A stretch of 64,000 nucleotides of DNA, taken from assembly GCF_024586915.1 (NCBI RefSeq), contig NZ_JANBVS010000005.1, forward strand, positions 124,001 to 188,000, read 5' to 3'. Positions within the stretch are counted from its first letter, which is position 1, and the number at the start of each line of letters is the position of its first letter. The notes under the pieces were generated by a model. That model did not search any database, was not told the DNA's origin, and was given only the letters and a program-made list of their open reading frames with translations. The stretch comes from Bradyrhizobium sp. SRS-191 (GTDB lineage: Bacteria; Pseudomonadota; Alphaproteobacteria; Rhizobiales; Xanthobacteraceae). This document shows positions 26,428 to 35,047 of the stretch, piece after piece. Position numbers and translations under genes: made by a program.

Positions 26428-26442
26428 TTAATGGCGGGTTAA
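26428..26442 (-). promoter_or_regulatory. CtrA-type box (TTAA-N7-TTAA)
   Basis: TTAA TGGCGGG TTAA is a perfect match to the alphaproteobacterial CtrA consensus. It lies 77 bp upstream of the muramidase start. CtrA controls cell-cycle, motility and envelope genes. Confidence 0.6.
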
Positions 26443-26502
26443 TTTCGCCTGATCGAGACGGCCAATGAACGACCCGGACGTTTCCGGATGCAGGCCTCTG
26501 AC

Positions 26503-26931
26503 CTACTTGCGATAGACCGCGTTCGGATCGAACAGGCGCTCGGCATCGACGAACACCAGCCGCGCGCCGCCCTGGTCATCCGCGCGCTCGACCTTGCGAT
26601 AGAAGCAGGAGTGACGGCCGGTGTGGCAGGCCGCCCCCGTCTGCTCGACACGCAGCCAGACCGCATCCTGGTCGCAATCGGTGCGCATCTCGACGACGCG
26701 CTGGGTCTGGCCCGAGCTCTCGCCCTTGCGCCACAAGGCGTTGCGCGAGCGGCTGAAATACCAGGCTTCACCGGTCGCGACCGTCTTGCGCAGCGCCTCC
26801 GCGTTCATGTGCGCGACCATCAGCACGTCGCCGCTCACGGCGTCCGTGGTCACGCAGGTGACCAAGCCGGCCGCGTCGAATTTCGGCAGGAAGGCAGCGC
26901 CCTCCTCGCGTTCAACTGAGGATGAAGACAC
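26503..26931 (-). CDS. hisI: Phosphoribosyl-AMP cyclohydrolase
   Basis: The 142-residue enzyme catalyses the third step of histidine synthesis, opening the adenine ring of phosphoribosyl-AMP. The zinc ligands are visible in [18 protein letters not shown] and [12 protein letters not shown], and the start of the domain is [20 protein letters not shown]. It is the single-domain HisI form without the HisE fusion. It is 30 bp downstream of folE on the same strand, an arrangement I recall as conserved in alphaproteobacteria. Confidence 0.95.
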   Translation of the reverse strand: MSSSSVEREEGAAFLPKFDAAGLVTCVTTDAVSGDVLMVAHMNAEALRKTVATGEAWYFSRSRNALWRKGESSGQTQRVVEMRTDCDQDAVWLRVEQTGAACHTGRHSCFYRKVERADDQGGARLVFVDAERLFDPNAVYRK

Positions 26932-26961
26932 GAAAATCTCTGCTGAAGAGCTTGGGCAGAC

Positions 26962-27669
26962 TCACCGTTGCGGCGAGCGCACCATGGACAGGAAGCGCGA
27001 CTGCTCGGCCGGATTGTCCCGGAACATGCCGGTGAAGCGGCTGGTGAAGGTGACGGCGCCATGCTTGGCGACGCCGCGCACCGACATGCAGGTGTGCTCG
27101 GCCTCGATCATCACGGCGACGCCGCGCGGCTTCAGCACCTCGTCGATCGCGGCTGCGATCTGGGCGGTCAGATGCTCCTGGGTCTGCAGCCGGCGCGCGA
27201 AGATATCCGTCAGGCGCGCGAGCTTGGACAGACCCACCACCCGCTCGACCGGCGTATAGGCGATATGCGCGCGGCCGTAGAAGGGCATCATGTGATGCTC
27301 GCATTGCGACGTGAACTCGATGTCGCGAATCAGCACGAAGTCGTCATAGCCGGCGGTCTCGCCGAAGGTGCGGTCGAGCACCTCGGCCGGGCATTGGTGG
27401 TAGCCCTGGAACAGCTCGTCATAGGCCTCGACGACACGGCGCGGCGTGTCGATCAGGCCCTCGCGGGTCGGATCCTCGCCGATGTAATTGAGCAGCGTAT
27501 AGACCGCGGCCTCCGCCTCGGCGCGCGACGGCCGCGGACGGTCGGGCCGCACGGCGGCGGCGAGAAACTCGGCCGGGTCGAGCTCCGCAGGGCGCTCACC
27601 GGTCAGCTTGGTCTCGGACGGCTTGCCCTCGGGCTTGTTCGCGCGCAGCGTCTTGATCAAAGTGTCCAT
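26962..27669 (-). CDS. folE: GTP cyclohydrolase I
   Basis: The 235-residue enzyme converts GTP to dihydroneopterin triphosphate, the first step of tetrahydrofolate synthesis. The N-terminal ~55 residues are variable. The catalytic core has [15 protein letters not shown], the zinc/His site in [20 protein letters not shown], the Lys/Arg-rich [19 protein letters not shown], and the second Cys ligand in [14 protein letters not shown] 27669 follows GGAGTTGAG; that Shine-Dalgarno is embedded in a hairpin of the leader, suggesting translational feedback control. Confidence 0.96.
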   Translation of the reverse strand: MDTLIKTLRANKPEGKPSETKLTGERPAELDPAEFLAAAVRPDRPRPSRAEAEAAVYTLLNYIGEDPTREGLIDTPRRVVEAYDELFQGYHQCPAEVLDRTFGETAGYDDFVLIRDIEFTSQCEHHMMPFYGRAHIAYTPVERVVGLSKLARLTDIFARRLQTQEHLTAQIAAAIDEVLKPRGVAVMIEAEHTCMSVRGVAKHGAVTFTSRFTGMFRDNPAEQSRFLSMVRSPQR

Positions 27670-27707
27670 CTCAACTCCGTTCGACCGGTCGGCAATCCGA
27701 CCGGAGT
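27670..27707 (-). promoter_or_regulatory. folE leader switch, candidate folE/THF-II-type riboswitch core
   Basis: Reading the minus strand, ACTCCG (27707-27702) can pair with CGGAGT (27679-27674), which contains the folE Shine-Dalgarno; inside it GTCGG pairs with CCGAC around ATTG. Alternatively CCGGTCGG (27704-27697) forms a perfect 8-bp hairpin with CCGACCGG (27692-27685), which breaks the outer stem and frees the ribosome site. Two exclusive folds around the start of folE fit a translational riboswitch. Rhizobiales folE leaders are known THF-II carriers. The class is inferred, not verified. Confidence 0.55.
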
Positions 27708-27896
27708 GTCACCGGCAGAGCGTCACCTTGGACGGCGTCACCTGCAGAGGTGCCACGCGCAGGCTTGGCGCCTCTGCGCCGGACGCCTATGGATGCGGCT
27801 GGAATTCCTGCCAATCATTTCCATATAGTCGCAATATAAGGCGATGAAACCCGGCCGCCAAGGCCGGGCCGCCGGTAATTCCGGAACGTCAGGCCC

Positions 27897-28355
27897 ATGC
27901 TGAACGACATCTACAACAAGCGCATCATCGAGCTCGCCGGCAACATTCCGCGACTCGGACGGCTGGAGAACCCGGACGCGACCGCCACGGCCCATTCCAA
28001 GCTGTGTGGCTCGACCGTGAAGATCGATCTCAAGATGGATGGCCCTGTGGTGACCGACTTCGCCCATGACGTGAAGGCCTGTGCCCTGGGCCAGGCCTCC
28101 TCCTCGATCATGGCCCGCCATGTCGTCGGTTCCAGCGCCGCGGAGCTCCGCGAGCTGCGCGACATCGTCCGCCGGATGCTCAAGGAGAACGGCGCCCCGC
28201 CGGAGGGGAAATGGGCCGATATCGCCCTGCTCGAACCGGTGCGGGACTACAAGGCGCGCCACGCCTCGACCATGCTGACCTTCGATGCGGTGGTGGATGC
28301 GATCGGCCAGATCGAAGCAAAGGCAAAGGACGAGCCGGCCGCAGCGCAGGGCTGA
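27897..28355 (+). CDS. NifU/IscU-like iron-sulfur scaffold-family protein lacking the third Cys
   Basis: The 152-residue protein follows the IscU/NifU N-terminal fold: MLNDIYNKRIIELAGNIPRL, HSKLCGSTVKIDLKMDG and HDVKACALGQASSSIMARHV hold the first two ligand cysteines. The region matching the third ligand reads DYKARHASTMLTFDAVVDA; the His is present but the usual Cys is Ala. Such proteins may handle iron or clusters differently from IscU. The gene is divergent from folE across a 227-bp gap. The Ala/Glu-rich C-terminus is not conserved. Confidence 0.85.
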   Translation: MLNDIYNKRIIELAGNIPRLGRLENPDATATAHSKLCGSTVKIDLKMDGPVVTDFAHDVKACALGQASSSIMARHVVGSSAAELRELRDIVRRMLKENGAPPEGKWADIALLEPVRDYKARHASTMLTFDAVVDAIGQIEAKAKDEPAAAQG

Positions 28356-28469
28356 ACAGCCAGCCCGTCGGCCCAAAAGCATCCGGACGGGCGTCGCTGA
28401 TCGGGAGTTTGCGACCGCCACCTTCATCCCTGGGCGAGGCAGAGCTGCCTCACCCCATCGGGCGCTGAA

Positions 28470-29357
28470 TTATTGCTGCGGCGTCGCCGCGACCGTCGCC
28501 TGCGGAAGGGCTTCGGCCGTACGGGACAACGGCTTGTCGAGCGCTGCGGGGAAACGGTCCTGCTGCTTGTCACGGGCCGGCTTCGGCGCAAGCTCGGCGA
28601 CCGGCGTCGTGCCCTTCAGTGGCAGCACGTCGGCCAGCAGTTCGGTCGTCATGACGTTAGTGGTCCGCAGCTCCGTACGGGACAGCTCGTGCAGGTCTTC
28701 CCACGGCGGCACGTTGAGGGCGAGCAGCAGCAGATCGCCAGCGCCGCCCATGTCGAAGGTGTATTTGGCGAGACGGCCGATGTCGCGCTCGACGATCATC
28801 AGGTCCTGCGCCGAATAGCTCGCGGCCTTGGCGTCGTCGGCGCGGTCGCCCATCCAGATCTGGTGAACGCGAACATGTGCGCTGTCAGGAACATAGCGGG
28901 TGGTTCCGGCGAGCAGCAGGAACACGCACATCGACTCGCAATAGGCCTCGGGCACGACCTTCGGCCGCTCGTTCGCCCGGCTGGGGCGCTGCGTCATGCC
29001 GACGGTGGTCCGCATCTTCAAGGCGCGGAACCGGCGGCCCAGGGTGATCGCGTCGTTGACGGAGCCGCCGCTGGAATCGAGCACCAGGGTTGCGCCGGTG
29101 AGATCGCGGTCCCGGGCGAAATCCTCGAAGTCCTTGGGACTGTCGCTGGTGACGATGCCGACGGCGCTGATCCAGCCGCAATTCGGCTCGCAGGCCACCC
29201 AGCTGAACCGCATCGGAAGTTTGCGCTCTTCGAGCGCGCCGCCGGCGCGCGCGGTGTTCGAGTTGATGGTGACCGTGCATCCGAGCACGGCACCCAGCGC
29301 TGCAACACCGAGAAGCATCCAGCGCAACTTACGCGACCGCAGCAATCTCACGCCCAA
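28470..29357 (-). CDS. ClpP-fold periplasmic protein (COG3904-like)
   Basis: The 295-residue protein has an N-terminal membrane or lipoprotein signal (MLLGVAALGAVLGC, with a possible lipidated Cys) and a Clp-protease/crotonase-like domain. The Gly-rich loop is ATLVLDSSGGSVNDAITLG. A Ser in AYCESMCVFLLLAGTTRYV and a His in HVRVHQIWMGD fall where ClpP has its catalytic Ser (S-M-G-A-F-L) and His (IHQP). The Asp is not obvious. The role is unknown; a relative with the same motifs lies at 36506. The last ~50 residues are low complexity. Confidence 0.75.
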   Translation of the reverse strand: MGVRLLRSRKLRWMLLGVAALGAVLGCTVTINSNTARAGGALEERKLPMRFSWVACEPNCGWISAVGIVTSDSPKDFEDFARDRDLTGATLVLDSSGGSVNDAITLGRRFRALKMRTTVGMTQRPSRANERPKVVPEAYCESMCVFLLLAGTTRYVPDSAHVRVHQIWMGDRADDAKAASYSAQDLMIVERDIGRLAKYTFDMGGAGDLLLLALNVPPWEDLHELSRTELRTTNVMTTELLADVLPLKGTTPVAELAPKPARDKQQDRFPAALDKPLSRTAEALPQATVAATPQQ

Positions 29358-29619
29358 TCCGTCCCCCTCGTAAAGCTCGGTACGCAGTTCCTCGTCTTCC
29401 TCGTCTCAAGACCTGACAAGCTGGCCTCAAATCCGTTATTAGTCTGTCACATCGTTGCCAGGAAACGTATCCGGGCAATTCCCGAGCGTCCAGGTGCGGC
29501 GCACTGCGGCGCAGCTGAAAACCTGTCATTGTTGCATCACATCACCACACGAGGGCGAGAGCGGAGGTTCCTTGCCGAGGAACCGGTCAAAGCCCGCATA
29601 TCCGTCCGGTACAGCGCCC

Positions 29620-29973
29620 ATGAAGCACTCATGCTCTGACCCCACCTGCCATTCTGCGCACATCCGGTCGGGGACGCTGTCGCGACTCCCCCGCCGCGCC
29701 GCCCATGCGCTGATCTGGCTCTATCGGCACACACTGTCGCCACTGGTTGGCTACAATTGCCGGCACATGCCGACCTGCTCGGTCTATGCCGATGAAGCCA
29801 TCGAGCGTTACGGGCTGTGGGCCGGCGGCTGGATGACGTTGGCAAGACTGTTGCGCTGCCAGCCGTTCGGCACCTCGGGCATCGACAATGTGCCGGTGGA
29901 AGCGCCGGCCAGCGCGCGCTGGTATCTACCCTGGCGCTACGCGCGCTGGCGCGGCGTCAACGGGCCCAGTTAG
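29620..29973 (+). CDS. yidD: Membrane protein insertion efficiency factor
   Basis: The 117-residue protein has all YidD hallmarks: LIWLYRHTLSPLVGYNCRHM, PTCSVYADEAIERYGLWAGG and LARLLRCQPFGTSGIDNVP, including the three conserved Cys. YidD is a small inner-membrane-associated protein that helps YidC insert proteins. In many bacteria it lies by rnpA and rpmH; here it is in the folE/hisI/IscU-like neighbourhood. ATG 29620 is the first start without overlap with the ClpP-fold gene's control region. The C-terminal tail is basic. Confidence 0.93.
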   Translation: MKHSCSDPTCHSAHIRSGTLSRLPRRAAHALIWLYRHTLSPLVGYNCRHMPTCSVYADEAIERYGLWAGGWMTLARLLRCQPFGTSGIDNVPVEAPASARWYLPWRYARWRGVNGPS

Positions 29974-30129
29974 GTCCAGATTAGTTGCAGTGCACCATTT
30001 GATTTGAAGCAAATCGGACTAGCAAGATTTCGTAGCAGGATTAGTCTGATGTGATCAGGCGGCCGTCGCAAGGAACGTCGCCGACCGCTGTTGCATTGAT
30101 GTTGAAACTTCCGTTTCGGGAGGACAACC

Positions 30130-30357
30130 ATGCGCTGGACGATCAACCCGAGATCGCGCCGATCCCGCACCGGTGTCGACCCCGATCATCTGCACGGCCA
30201 GGATCAAGTCGGGCATGACGCACGACAGGTCGACCTGCTCTGCATCATCGCGCTGCTGATCGTCATTGTCGGCGCCTGGCGCTATCTCGCCGACAGCACC
30301 ACCCTGCCCCCGACCACCACGTCCTACATCGTGCCGAGCCAGAGCGTGCACTGGTAA
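30130..30357 (+). CDS. Small single-pass membrane protein, function unknown
   Basis: The 75-residue product has a basic N-terminus (MRWTINPRSRRSR), an acidic/His linker, one membrane helix (VDLLCIIALLIVIVGAWRYL) and a short tail ending SQSVHW. The start is well supported by GGGAGGACAACC directly upstream. It stands alone between yidD and the convergent secreted-protein gene. No family recognised. Confidence 0.65.
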   Translation: MRWTINPRSRRSRTGVDPDHLHGQDQVGHDARQVDLLCIIALLIVIVGAWRYLADSTTLPPTTTSYIVPSQSVHW

Positions 30358-30468
30358 GGACAAAGCAGCGCAACTAGCGTCTTGTAGTCGAAAGAGCTTT
30401 GCGAGATGGCGTAACCAAGCTAAGCGGCGGCGGTCATGAACGCGGATCACGCCGCTGCGGCACCGTTT

Positions 30469-31710
30469 CTACCAGCGCTGCCAGAAGAAGAACTCGTCGC
30501 GCCGCGGTGGCGGCGGATAGGCTGGGACAAGCTCCGTCGGACGCGGTGCACGGCGCGCGCGCGGCGGCGGGCTGGTTTCAGCCGGTCCCGTGGCCTCGGC
30601 CGACACCGTCGTATCGGCCGAGGGCGATCTCACCGAGAGCAGAACGTTGGACTCCCGCGTCCGCCAGCGATAGCCGATGCCAAAGTCGAGCGGCTGCGCG
30701 CGCTCGAACAACCGGGCGTAGCTGTTCTGATACATGCCGGGAAACTTGTCGATCGGACCGGCATAGCGCCCGAACGGGAAGAACCGCCACGCTCGCGTAT
30801 CGTAACTCGCCAGCGGAATGCCGGAATCGTCCTGCACGATCGTGGCGCTGTTCTGCAGCAGCCAGCTACGTACCCGGGAGAAGCTGCTCAGGTGCAGCAG
30901 GTATGACGCACTCTTCAGCAGGCTGTTGCCCGGAGCGAGCGGATCACAGAATTTGAGAAAGCCGCTGGCCTTGACCCCGGAGTCGGACAGATCCGTCGAG
31001 AAGTAATAGAGCGTCTTCTCGACGCCGTCGGATCCAGCGAACACGATCCGTGCGCCCTTGGTCGCATTCCGGGTCGGTGGCTCGTTCGCGGCGTGTAGCG
31101 CGCCGGTCTCGTCCAGCCAGACCAGGCTCACGCTGCGGATCGTCTTGCCGGTGCGCGCCAGGAACACGTAGAGGATCGGCAGCGTCCCCTCCATCTCGCC
31201 TTCGCGCAGATCGACCTTCATGTTCTTGGTGATGAAGAACGAGAAGCTCAGGATCGATTGCAGCGAGCGCTCGACATAGGACAGCGCGGGACCGACGCTG
31301 CCGCGGGACAATGTGGTGAGGTCCGGGATCGGACCGGTCGGCTCGAGCGCGGCCATCACGTAGGTCGTGGCCTTCGGCGCGAAGACGTCGGCGTAGAGGA
31401 AGTCAGGCCCCGAGAAGAAATAGAACATCGTCGGCCGCGGTTCTGCGAGATTGGCCTCAGTCCAGGCGCGGATCTTCGACAACTGGCGCTGCTCGAGCTG
31501 ATTGAACGCATTGTCGAGGAAGGCCGCGTGCCGCCGCCACGCCGGATCCTGGGTCACCGCGGCGAGCGGCGAGCCTGCCGACGGTGCCATGCCCGCCAGC
31601 ACGCGCGCCGTGTCATCGGGCGTGACGGTCTGCGCCTCCACAGCGCCGCAGGTCACCACAAGCAGGCAGGCGACCGCGAACCAAAGTCTCGACACCAACA
31701 CCATCCTCAT
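30469..31710 (-). CDS. Secreted protein translationally coupled to an amino-acid permease
   Basis: The 413-residue protein has a signal peptide (VSRLWFAVACLLVVTCGAVE, cut near VEAQTV). Recognisable stretches are PTMFYFFSGPDFLYADVFAP, ILYVFLARTGKTIRSVSLVW, TLYYFSTDLSDSG and GYRWRTRESNVLLSVRSP, with a Pro/Arg-rich tail. I do not recognise the domain. Its ATG overlaps the permease stop as ATGA, so the two proteins are made together. The same frame continues open upstream only as an artefact of GC bias within the permease gene. Confidence 0.75.
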   Translation of the reverse strand: MRMVLVSRLWFAVACLLVVTCGAVEAQTVTPDDTARVLAGMAPSAGSPLAAVTQDPAWRRHAAFLDNAFNQLEQRQLSKIRAWTEANLAEPRPTMFYFFSGPDFLYADVFAPKATTYVMAALEPTGPIPDLTTLSRGSVGPALSYVERSLQSILSFSFFITKNMKVDLREGEMEGTLPILYVFLARTGKTIRSVSLVWLDETGALHAANEPPTRNATKGARIVFAGSDGVEKTLYYFSTDLSDSGVKASGFLKFCDPLAPGNSLLKSASYLLHLSSFSRVRSWLLQNSATIVQDDSGIPLASYDTRAWRFFPFGRYAGPIDKFPGMYQNSYARLFERAQPLDFGIGYRWRTRESNVLLSVRSPSADTTVSAEATGPAETSPPPRARRAPRPTELVPAYPPPPRRDEFFFWQRW

Positions 31711-33170
31711 TCCGAACCCGACATGGCTGTTGCGGCGGTCCGGCGGAACCGCGCGTGAGCGAACCAATAGATCAACAGTCCCGACAGCATCGCCAAAGCG
31801 CCGAGCCCGGCCTGCCAAGGTCGCGCGGTGATCAGGTAGTACATCATGAACCCGGTCACGCTGAGGAAGATCAAGGGCGTGACCGGATAGCCCCACGCCC
31901 GGTACGGCCGCTTCAGCTCCGGCCGGGTGATGCGCAGCCTCAACAGTCCGAGCACGGTGAGGAACGAGCACGACAACAACGCGAACTGGACGAGGTCGAG
32001 CACGGCTTCGAAACTCTCGGTGAACAGCATCAATGTCGACACCGTGAGCTGAAACAGGATGGCCCAGGCCGGCGCGCCATTGCGCGATCGGCGGGCGAAC
32101 AGCGCCAGCGCCGGGATGTCTTCGCCCATCGTCATCAGCACCCGCGGCCCGATCCACATCATCGCGGCGATCGACGGCACAAGTCCGATGCAGATCATCC
32201 CGGCGACGAAGCGCCCGCCGGCCTCGCCGAAGATATGCGCGCCGGCAATGCTTGCGACCTGCAGCTGGCCGGCGAGCTCGCTCGTGGGCGCGGCCCGCAG
32301 GAACACCGCATTGAGCGCCACGTAGAGCACGAGCACGATCAGCGTGCCCAACAGCAGCGCGCGCGGCAGCGTGCGCTCCGGCGCGTGCAGCTCGCCGATG
32401 ATGTAGGTCGCCGCGTTCCAGCCGGAAAAGGCATACATCACGAAAACCAGGCTGGTCGCGAACGCGGCGCTGGTCACATAGCCGATGTCGGATGTCGCCG
32501 GCAGGAACCTCACCGGCTGCGGCGCAGAGATGGCCCAGCCCGCGCCCAAGAAGGCGATGATCAGGCCGAGTTTCACCACGGTCGACAGCAGCTGAAAGCG
32601 GCTGGACTGCCTGATGCCGCCGAGCTGCACGAGGGTCACGATCCAGACCGCGCCGATCGCAAGCAGCATCGGCGGGACATTCGGCAGGACGGCGCGGCCA
32701 TATTCTCCGAACGCCATTGCCGCGAGCGCCACCGGCGCGGCGAATCCGACCGTCGCGGAGACCCAGCCGGCCATGAACCCGATGGCCGGATGGAACGCGC
32801 GGTTGAGGAAATTGTACTCGCCGCTCGAGCGCGGAAACATCGTGCCGAGCTCCGCATAGGACAGTGCGCCGCACAGCGAAACGAGGCCGCCAAAGGCCCA
32901 TAGCAGCAGGATCGCAAAGCCTGACGGGAGGTCCTTGACCTGGAAGCCGAGGCTGGTGAACACACCGACCCCGATCATGTCGGCGATCACGATCGCGGTT
33001 GCGACCGGCCAAGACACGGACGGACAAGACACGGACGGAACGGCGGCGCCGCCTGACCGGCCCGCTCTGGTGGCATCGTCCGCCTCGGATGCAGCCATCT
33101 GTTCGAAGGGCGCGCGCGGCGCCCCTTCCCTTTGCTTCAGGCTCAGGTTCCGGCCAAAGCATTCAATCAT
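31707..33170 (-). CDS. APC-superfamily amino-acid permease
   Basis: The 487-residue inner-membrane protein has about 12 helices. The APC signature is in TAIVIADMIGVGVFTSLGF (helix 1) and FSGWNAATYIIGELHAPERT (helix 6 region), with SYAELGTMFPRSSGEYNFL near helix 3, as in LAT/YfnA-type transporters. The N-terminal ~50 residues are not conserved and contain a tandem duplication (SVSCPSVSW), so the true start may be later, e.g. at 33098. It overlaps the following secreted-protein gene. The substrate cannot be told from sequence. Confidence 0.9.
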   Translation of the reverse strand: MIECFGRNLSLKQREGAPRAPFEQMAASEADDATRAGRSGGAAVPSVSCPSVSWPVATAIVIADMIGVGVFTSLGFQVKDLPSGFAILLLWAFGGLVSLCGALSYAELGTMFPRSSGEYNFLNRAFHPAIGFMAGWVSATVGFAAPVALAAMAFGEYGRAVLPNVPPMLLAIGAVWIVTLVQLGGIRQSSRFQLLSTVVKLGLIIAFLGAGWAISAPQPVRFLPATSDIGYVTSAAFATSLVFVMYAFSGWNAATYIIGELHAPERTLPRALLLGTLIVLVLYVALNAVFLRAAPTSELAGQLQVASIAGAHIFGEAGGRFVAGMICIGLVPSIAAMMWIGPRVLMTMGEDIPALALFARRSRNGAPAWAILFQLTVSTLMLFTESFEAVLDLVQFALLSCSFLTVLGLLRLRITRPELKRPYRAWGYPVTPLIFLSVTGFMMYYLITARPWQAGLGALAMLSGLLIYWFAHARFRRTAATAMSGSE

Positions 33171-33421
33171 AGTTAACGCGGACTAAATATGGCCGCCGTT
33201 ACAGGTTTTATATTACCTATTTCGCCCCAAAAGTCGGTCCTTGCGTTGCATCGACCGCCACCCCGGCCCACAATCGCGACACGATCGCGTGGTGTGTCGC
33301 CTGACGTGCCGGGGGTTGACCGGGCACCATCCTTAACGCGACCTCAACATCGGCGACGCAGATTGATGAAACCGACGGTTGTGGGGAGCCGCTGCGCGGC
33401 TCAGGATCGTCTTGGGGACGT

Positions 33422-34654
33422 ATGATCGGGACCGCTCTGGCAAATTGGAGACACAGCCGCATGCGCCGCTTCGGCTGCCTGCGTGCGGCCTCCGGCCTCG
33501 CCGCCGGCGCTCTGTCGCTTGCGCTGGCACAGTGCGGCCAAGCCCCGAATCCGGCAGCGCTCGCCGCCAACGCAGCGCCGTCGCAGGAGCTCACCTTCGA
33601 TCAGCGCTTTCCCGCCCCCGAGTTCAGCGATCGCTTCCCATCGGCCAGCGAGAGTTTTTCGCTGCATGCGCCGTCCGACTTCGCGCCGAAGCCGCCGCCC
33701 TATCAGGTTGCATCGCTGGAACCTCAGGCGCCCGCCCGGCAACAGCGCGAGGATCTCACCACACTTGTCAGCATGAAGACGTCGGCGTTCCCCTATTTCG
33801 GCAATAATCCAGCGTCCGACGCTCCGTTCCTCAACGTCTCCAGCGGCGAGCGCCGTGGTCACCGCAGCTTCTCCGGCCGCGTCTACTGGCAGGACCAGAC
33901 CTACAATGACAGCCGCGTGCTGGTGCATGTCCCTGAGCAGTTCGACGCGCGCAAGCCCGGGGTGATCGTGGTGTTCTTCCACGGCAACGGCGCCACCCTG
34001 GAGCGCGACGTGCGCGACCGGCAGCTTGTGCCGCAACAGATCACCGGCTCCGGCGTCAATGCCGTGCTGCTGGCGCCGCAGATGGCGGTCGATGCCGCGG
34101 ATTCCTCGGCCGGCAAGTTCTGGCAGCCCGGCGGCTTCAAGCGCTTCATGGACGAGGCCGCCGGCAATCTCGCCCGCCTCACCGGCGATCCCGCCAGCGC
34201 CAAGGCGTTTGCGAGCATGCCGATCGTGATCGTCGGCTACAGCGGCGGGTTCCTTCCCACCGCCTGGAGCCTCGAAGTCGGCGGCATCAGCGAGCGCGTG
34301 CGCGGCGTCGTGCTGCTCGATGCGGTGTATGGCCAGCTCGACAAGTTTGCCAACTGGATCGAGCGCAACCGCTCGGGCTTCTTCATCAGCTCCTACACGC
34401 GCTACACCGCGCGTCATGATCAGGAGCTGATGGCGATGCTGCGCAATCGCGGCATCGAGGTCTCCGAGGACATGGACCGGCCGCTGCGTCCCGGCAGCGT
34501 CGTCTTCGTCGAGACCGAGGATGGAATCACCCACCGGGATTACGTGACGCAGGCCTGGACCCGCCACCCGATCAGGGACGTGTTGACCAAGATGGCGGTC
34601 GCGCAGCCACCGATCCGGATTGCGGCCGGCGCCCAGAGCACGTCGAGCCGCTGA
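33422..34654 (+). CDS. Secreted alpha/beta-hydrolase-fold protein
   Basis: The 410-residue protein has an export signal (GLAAGALSLALAQCGQAP; the Cys could be lipidated, though LAQC is not an ideal lipobox), a Pro/Ala linker to ~residue 110, and an alpha/beta-hydrolase domain. The oxyanion-hole motif is VIVVFFHGNGATLERDV and the nucleophile elbow is VIVGYSGGFLPTAWSL. The likely His is in FVETEDGITHRDYVTQAW. The substrate is unknown. ATG 33422 has GGGGA upstream; ATG 33461 also leaves a good signal peptide. Confidence 0.75.
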   Translation: MIGTALANWRHSRMRRFGCLRAASGLAAGALSLALAQCGQAPNPAALAANAAPSQELTFDQRFPAPEFSDRFPSASESFSLHAPSDFAPKPPPYQVASLEPQAPARQQREDLTTLVSMKTSAFPYFGNNPASDAPFLNVSSGERRGHRSFSGRVYWQDQTYNDSRVLVHVPEQFDARKPGVIVVFFHGNGATLERDVRDRQLVPQQITGSGVNAVLLAPQMAVDAADSSAGKFWQPGGFKRFMDEAAGNLARLTGDPASAKAFASMPIVIVGYSGGFLPTAWSLEVGGISERVRGVVLLDAVYGQLDKFANWIERNRSGFFISSYTRYTARHDQELMAMLRNRGIEVSEDMDRPLRPGSVVFVETEDGITHRDYVTQAWTRHPIRDVLTKMAVAQPPIRIAAGAQSTSSR

Positions 34655-34684
34655 GCCCGCGCTGGCGTCCTGCGCGAGAGCGCG

Positions 34685-35047
34685 TCAGCTCTTCGGCAGC
34701 TTCGGCATGTTCTCGACGAAGCCGTTGAAGCAGGCCAGCCGCTCGTCCTGCTCCTTGGTGAACTTGCAGTCGGCGACGGACTTCGCCTTCATCGCCTTTG
34801 GCTTGGCGGCCGGCGGGATGACGGCGTCGTAGCAGTCCAGCCGCTCCTTGCTGCCGTCCTCGATCTCCAGACAGGCCTGCAGCTTCACGGCCGTCGACTG
34901 CGGCTTGGCCGGAGCGGCGGCCGCGGTCTTCATTCCCTTCGGCTTGACCTGCACCAACGGGCGGTCACCGACCATCGGGGGGCTGCTCTGGGCCAGGGCT
35001 GGCGCGCAAACCAACATTGCGGCAAGGCTCAACACTATCTTTTTCAT
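34685..35047 (-). CDS. Secreted Cys-repeat protein, function unknown
   Basis: The 120-residue protein starts MKKIVLSLAAMLVCAPALAQ, a clear signal peptide. Two related units follow: ACLEIEDGSKERLDCYDAVI and CKFTKEQDERLACFNGFVE. Each is a Cys, an acidic helix with RL, and a second Cys followed by an aromatic and Asp/Asn. The pattern resembles small periplasmic proteins with RLxCYD motifs found in several secretion-related lipoproteins. The last residues end PKLPKS. Confidence 0.7.
   Translation of the reverse strand: MKKIVLSLAAMLVCAPALAQSSPPMVGDRPLVQVKPKGMKTAAAAPAKPQSTAVKLQACLEIEDGSKERLDCYDAVIPPAAKPKAMKAKSVADCKFTKEQDERLACFNGFVENMPKLPKS

Noticed and set aside
30001..30015. GATTTG-AAG-CAAATC palindrome after yidD
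   Set aside because: Short, at a gene end and without T-run or promoter context; too weak to call a site.
33013..33042. Frameshift in the permease N-terminus
   Set aside because: The 15-bp duplication (AAGACACGGACGGA twice) is a multiple of three, keeps frame and lies in the variable leader.
31711..33162. Upstream extension of the secreted-protein frame through the permease gene
   Set aside because: The signal peptide starts at the ATGA overlap. The extension is out-of-frame permease sequence.
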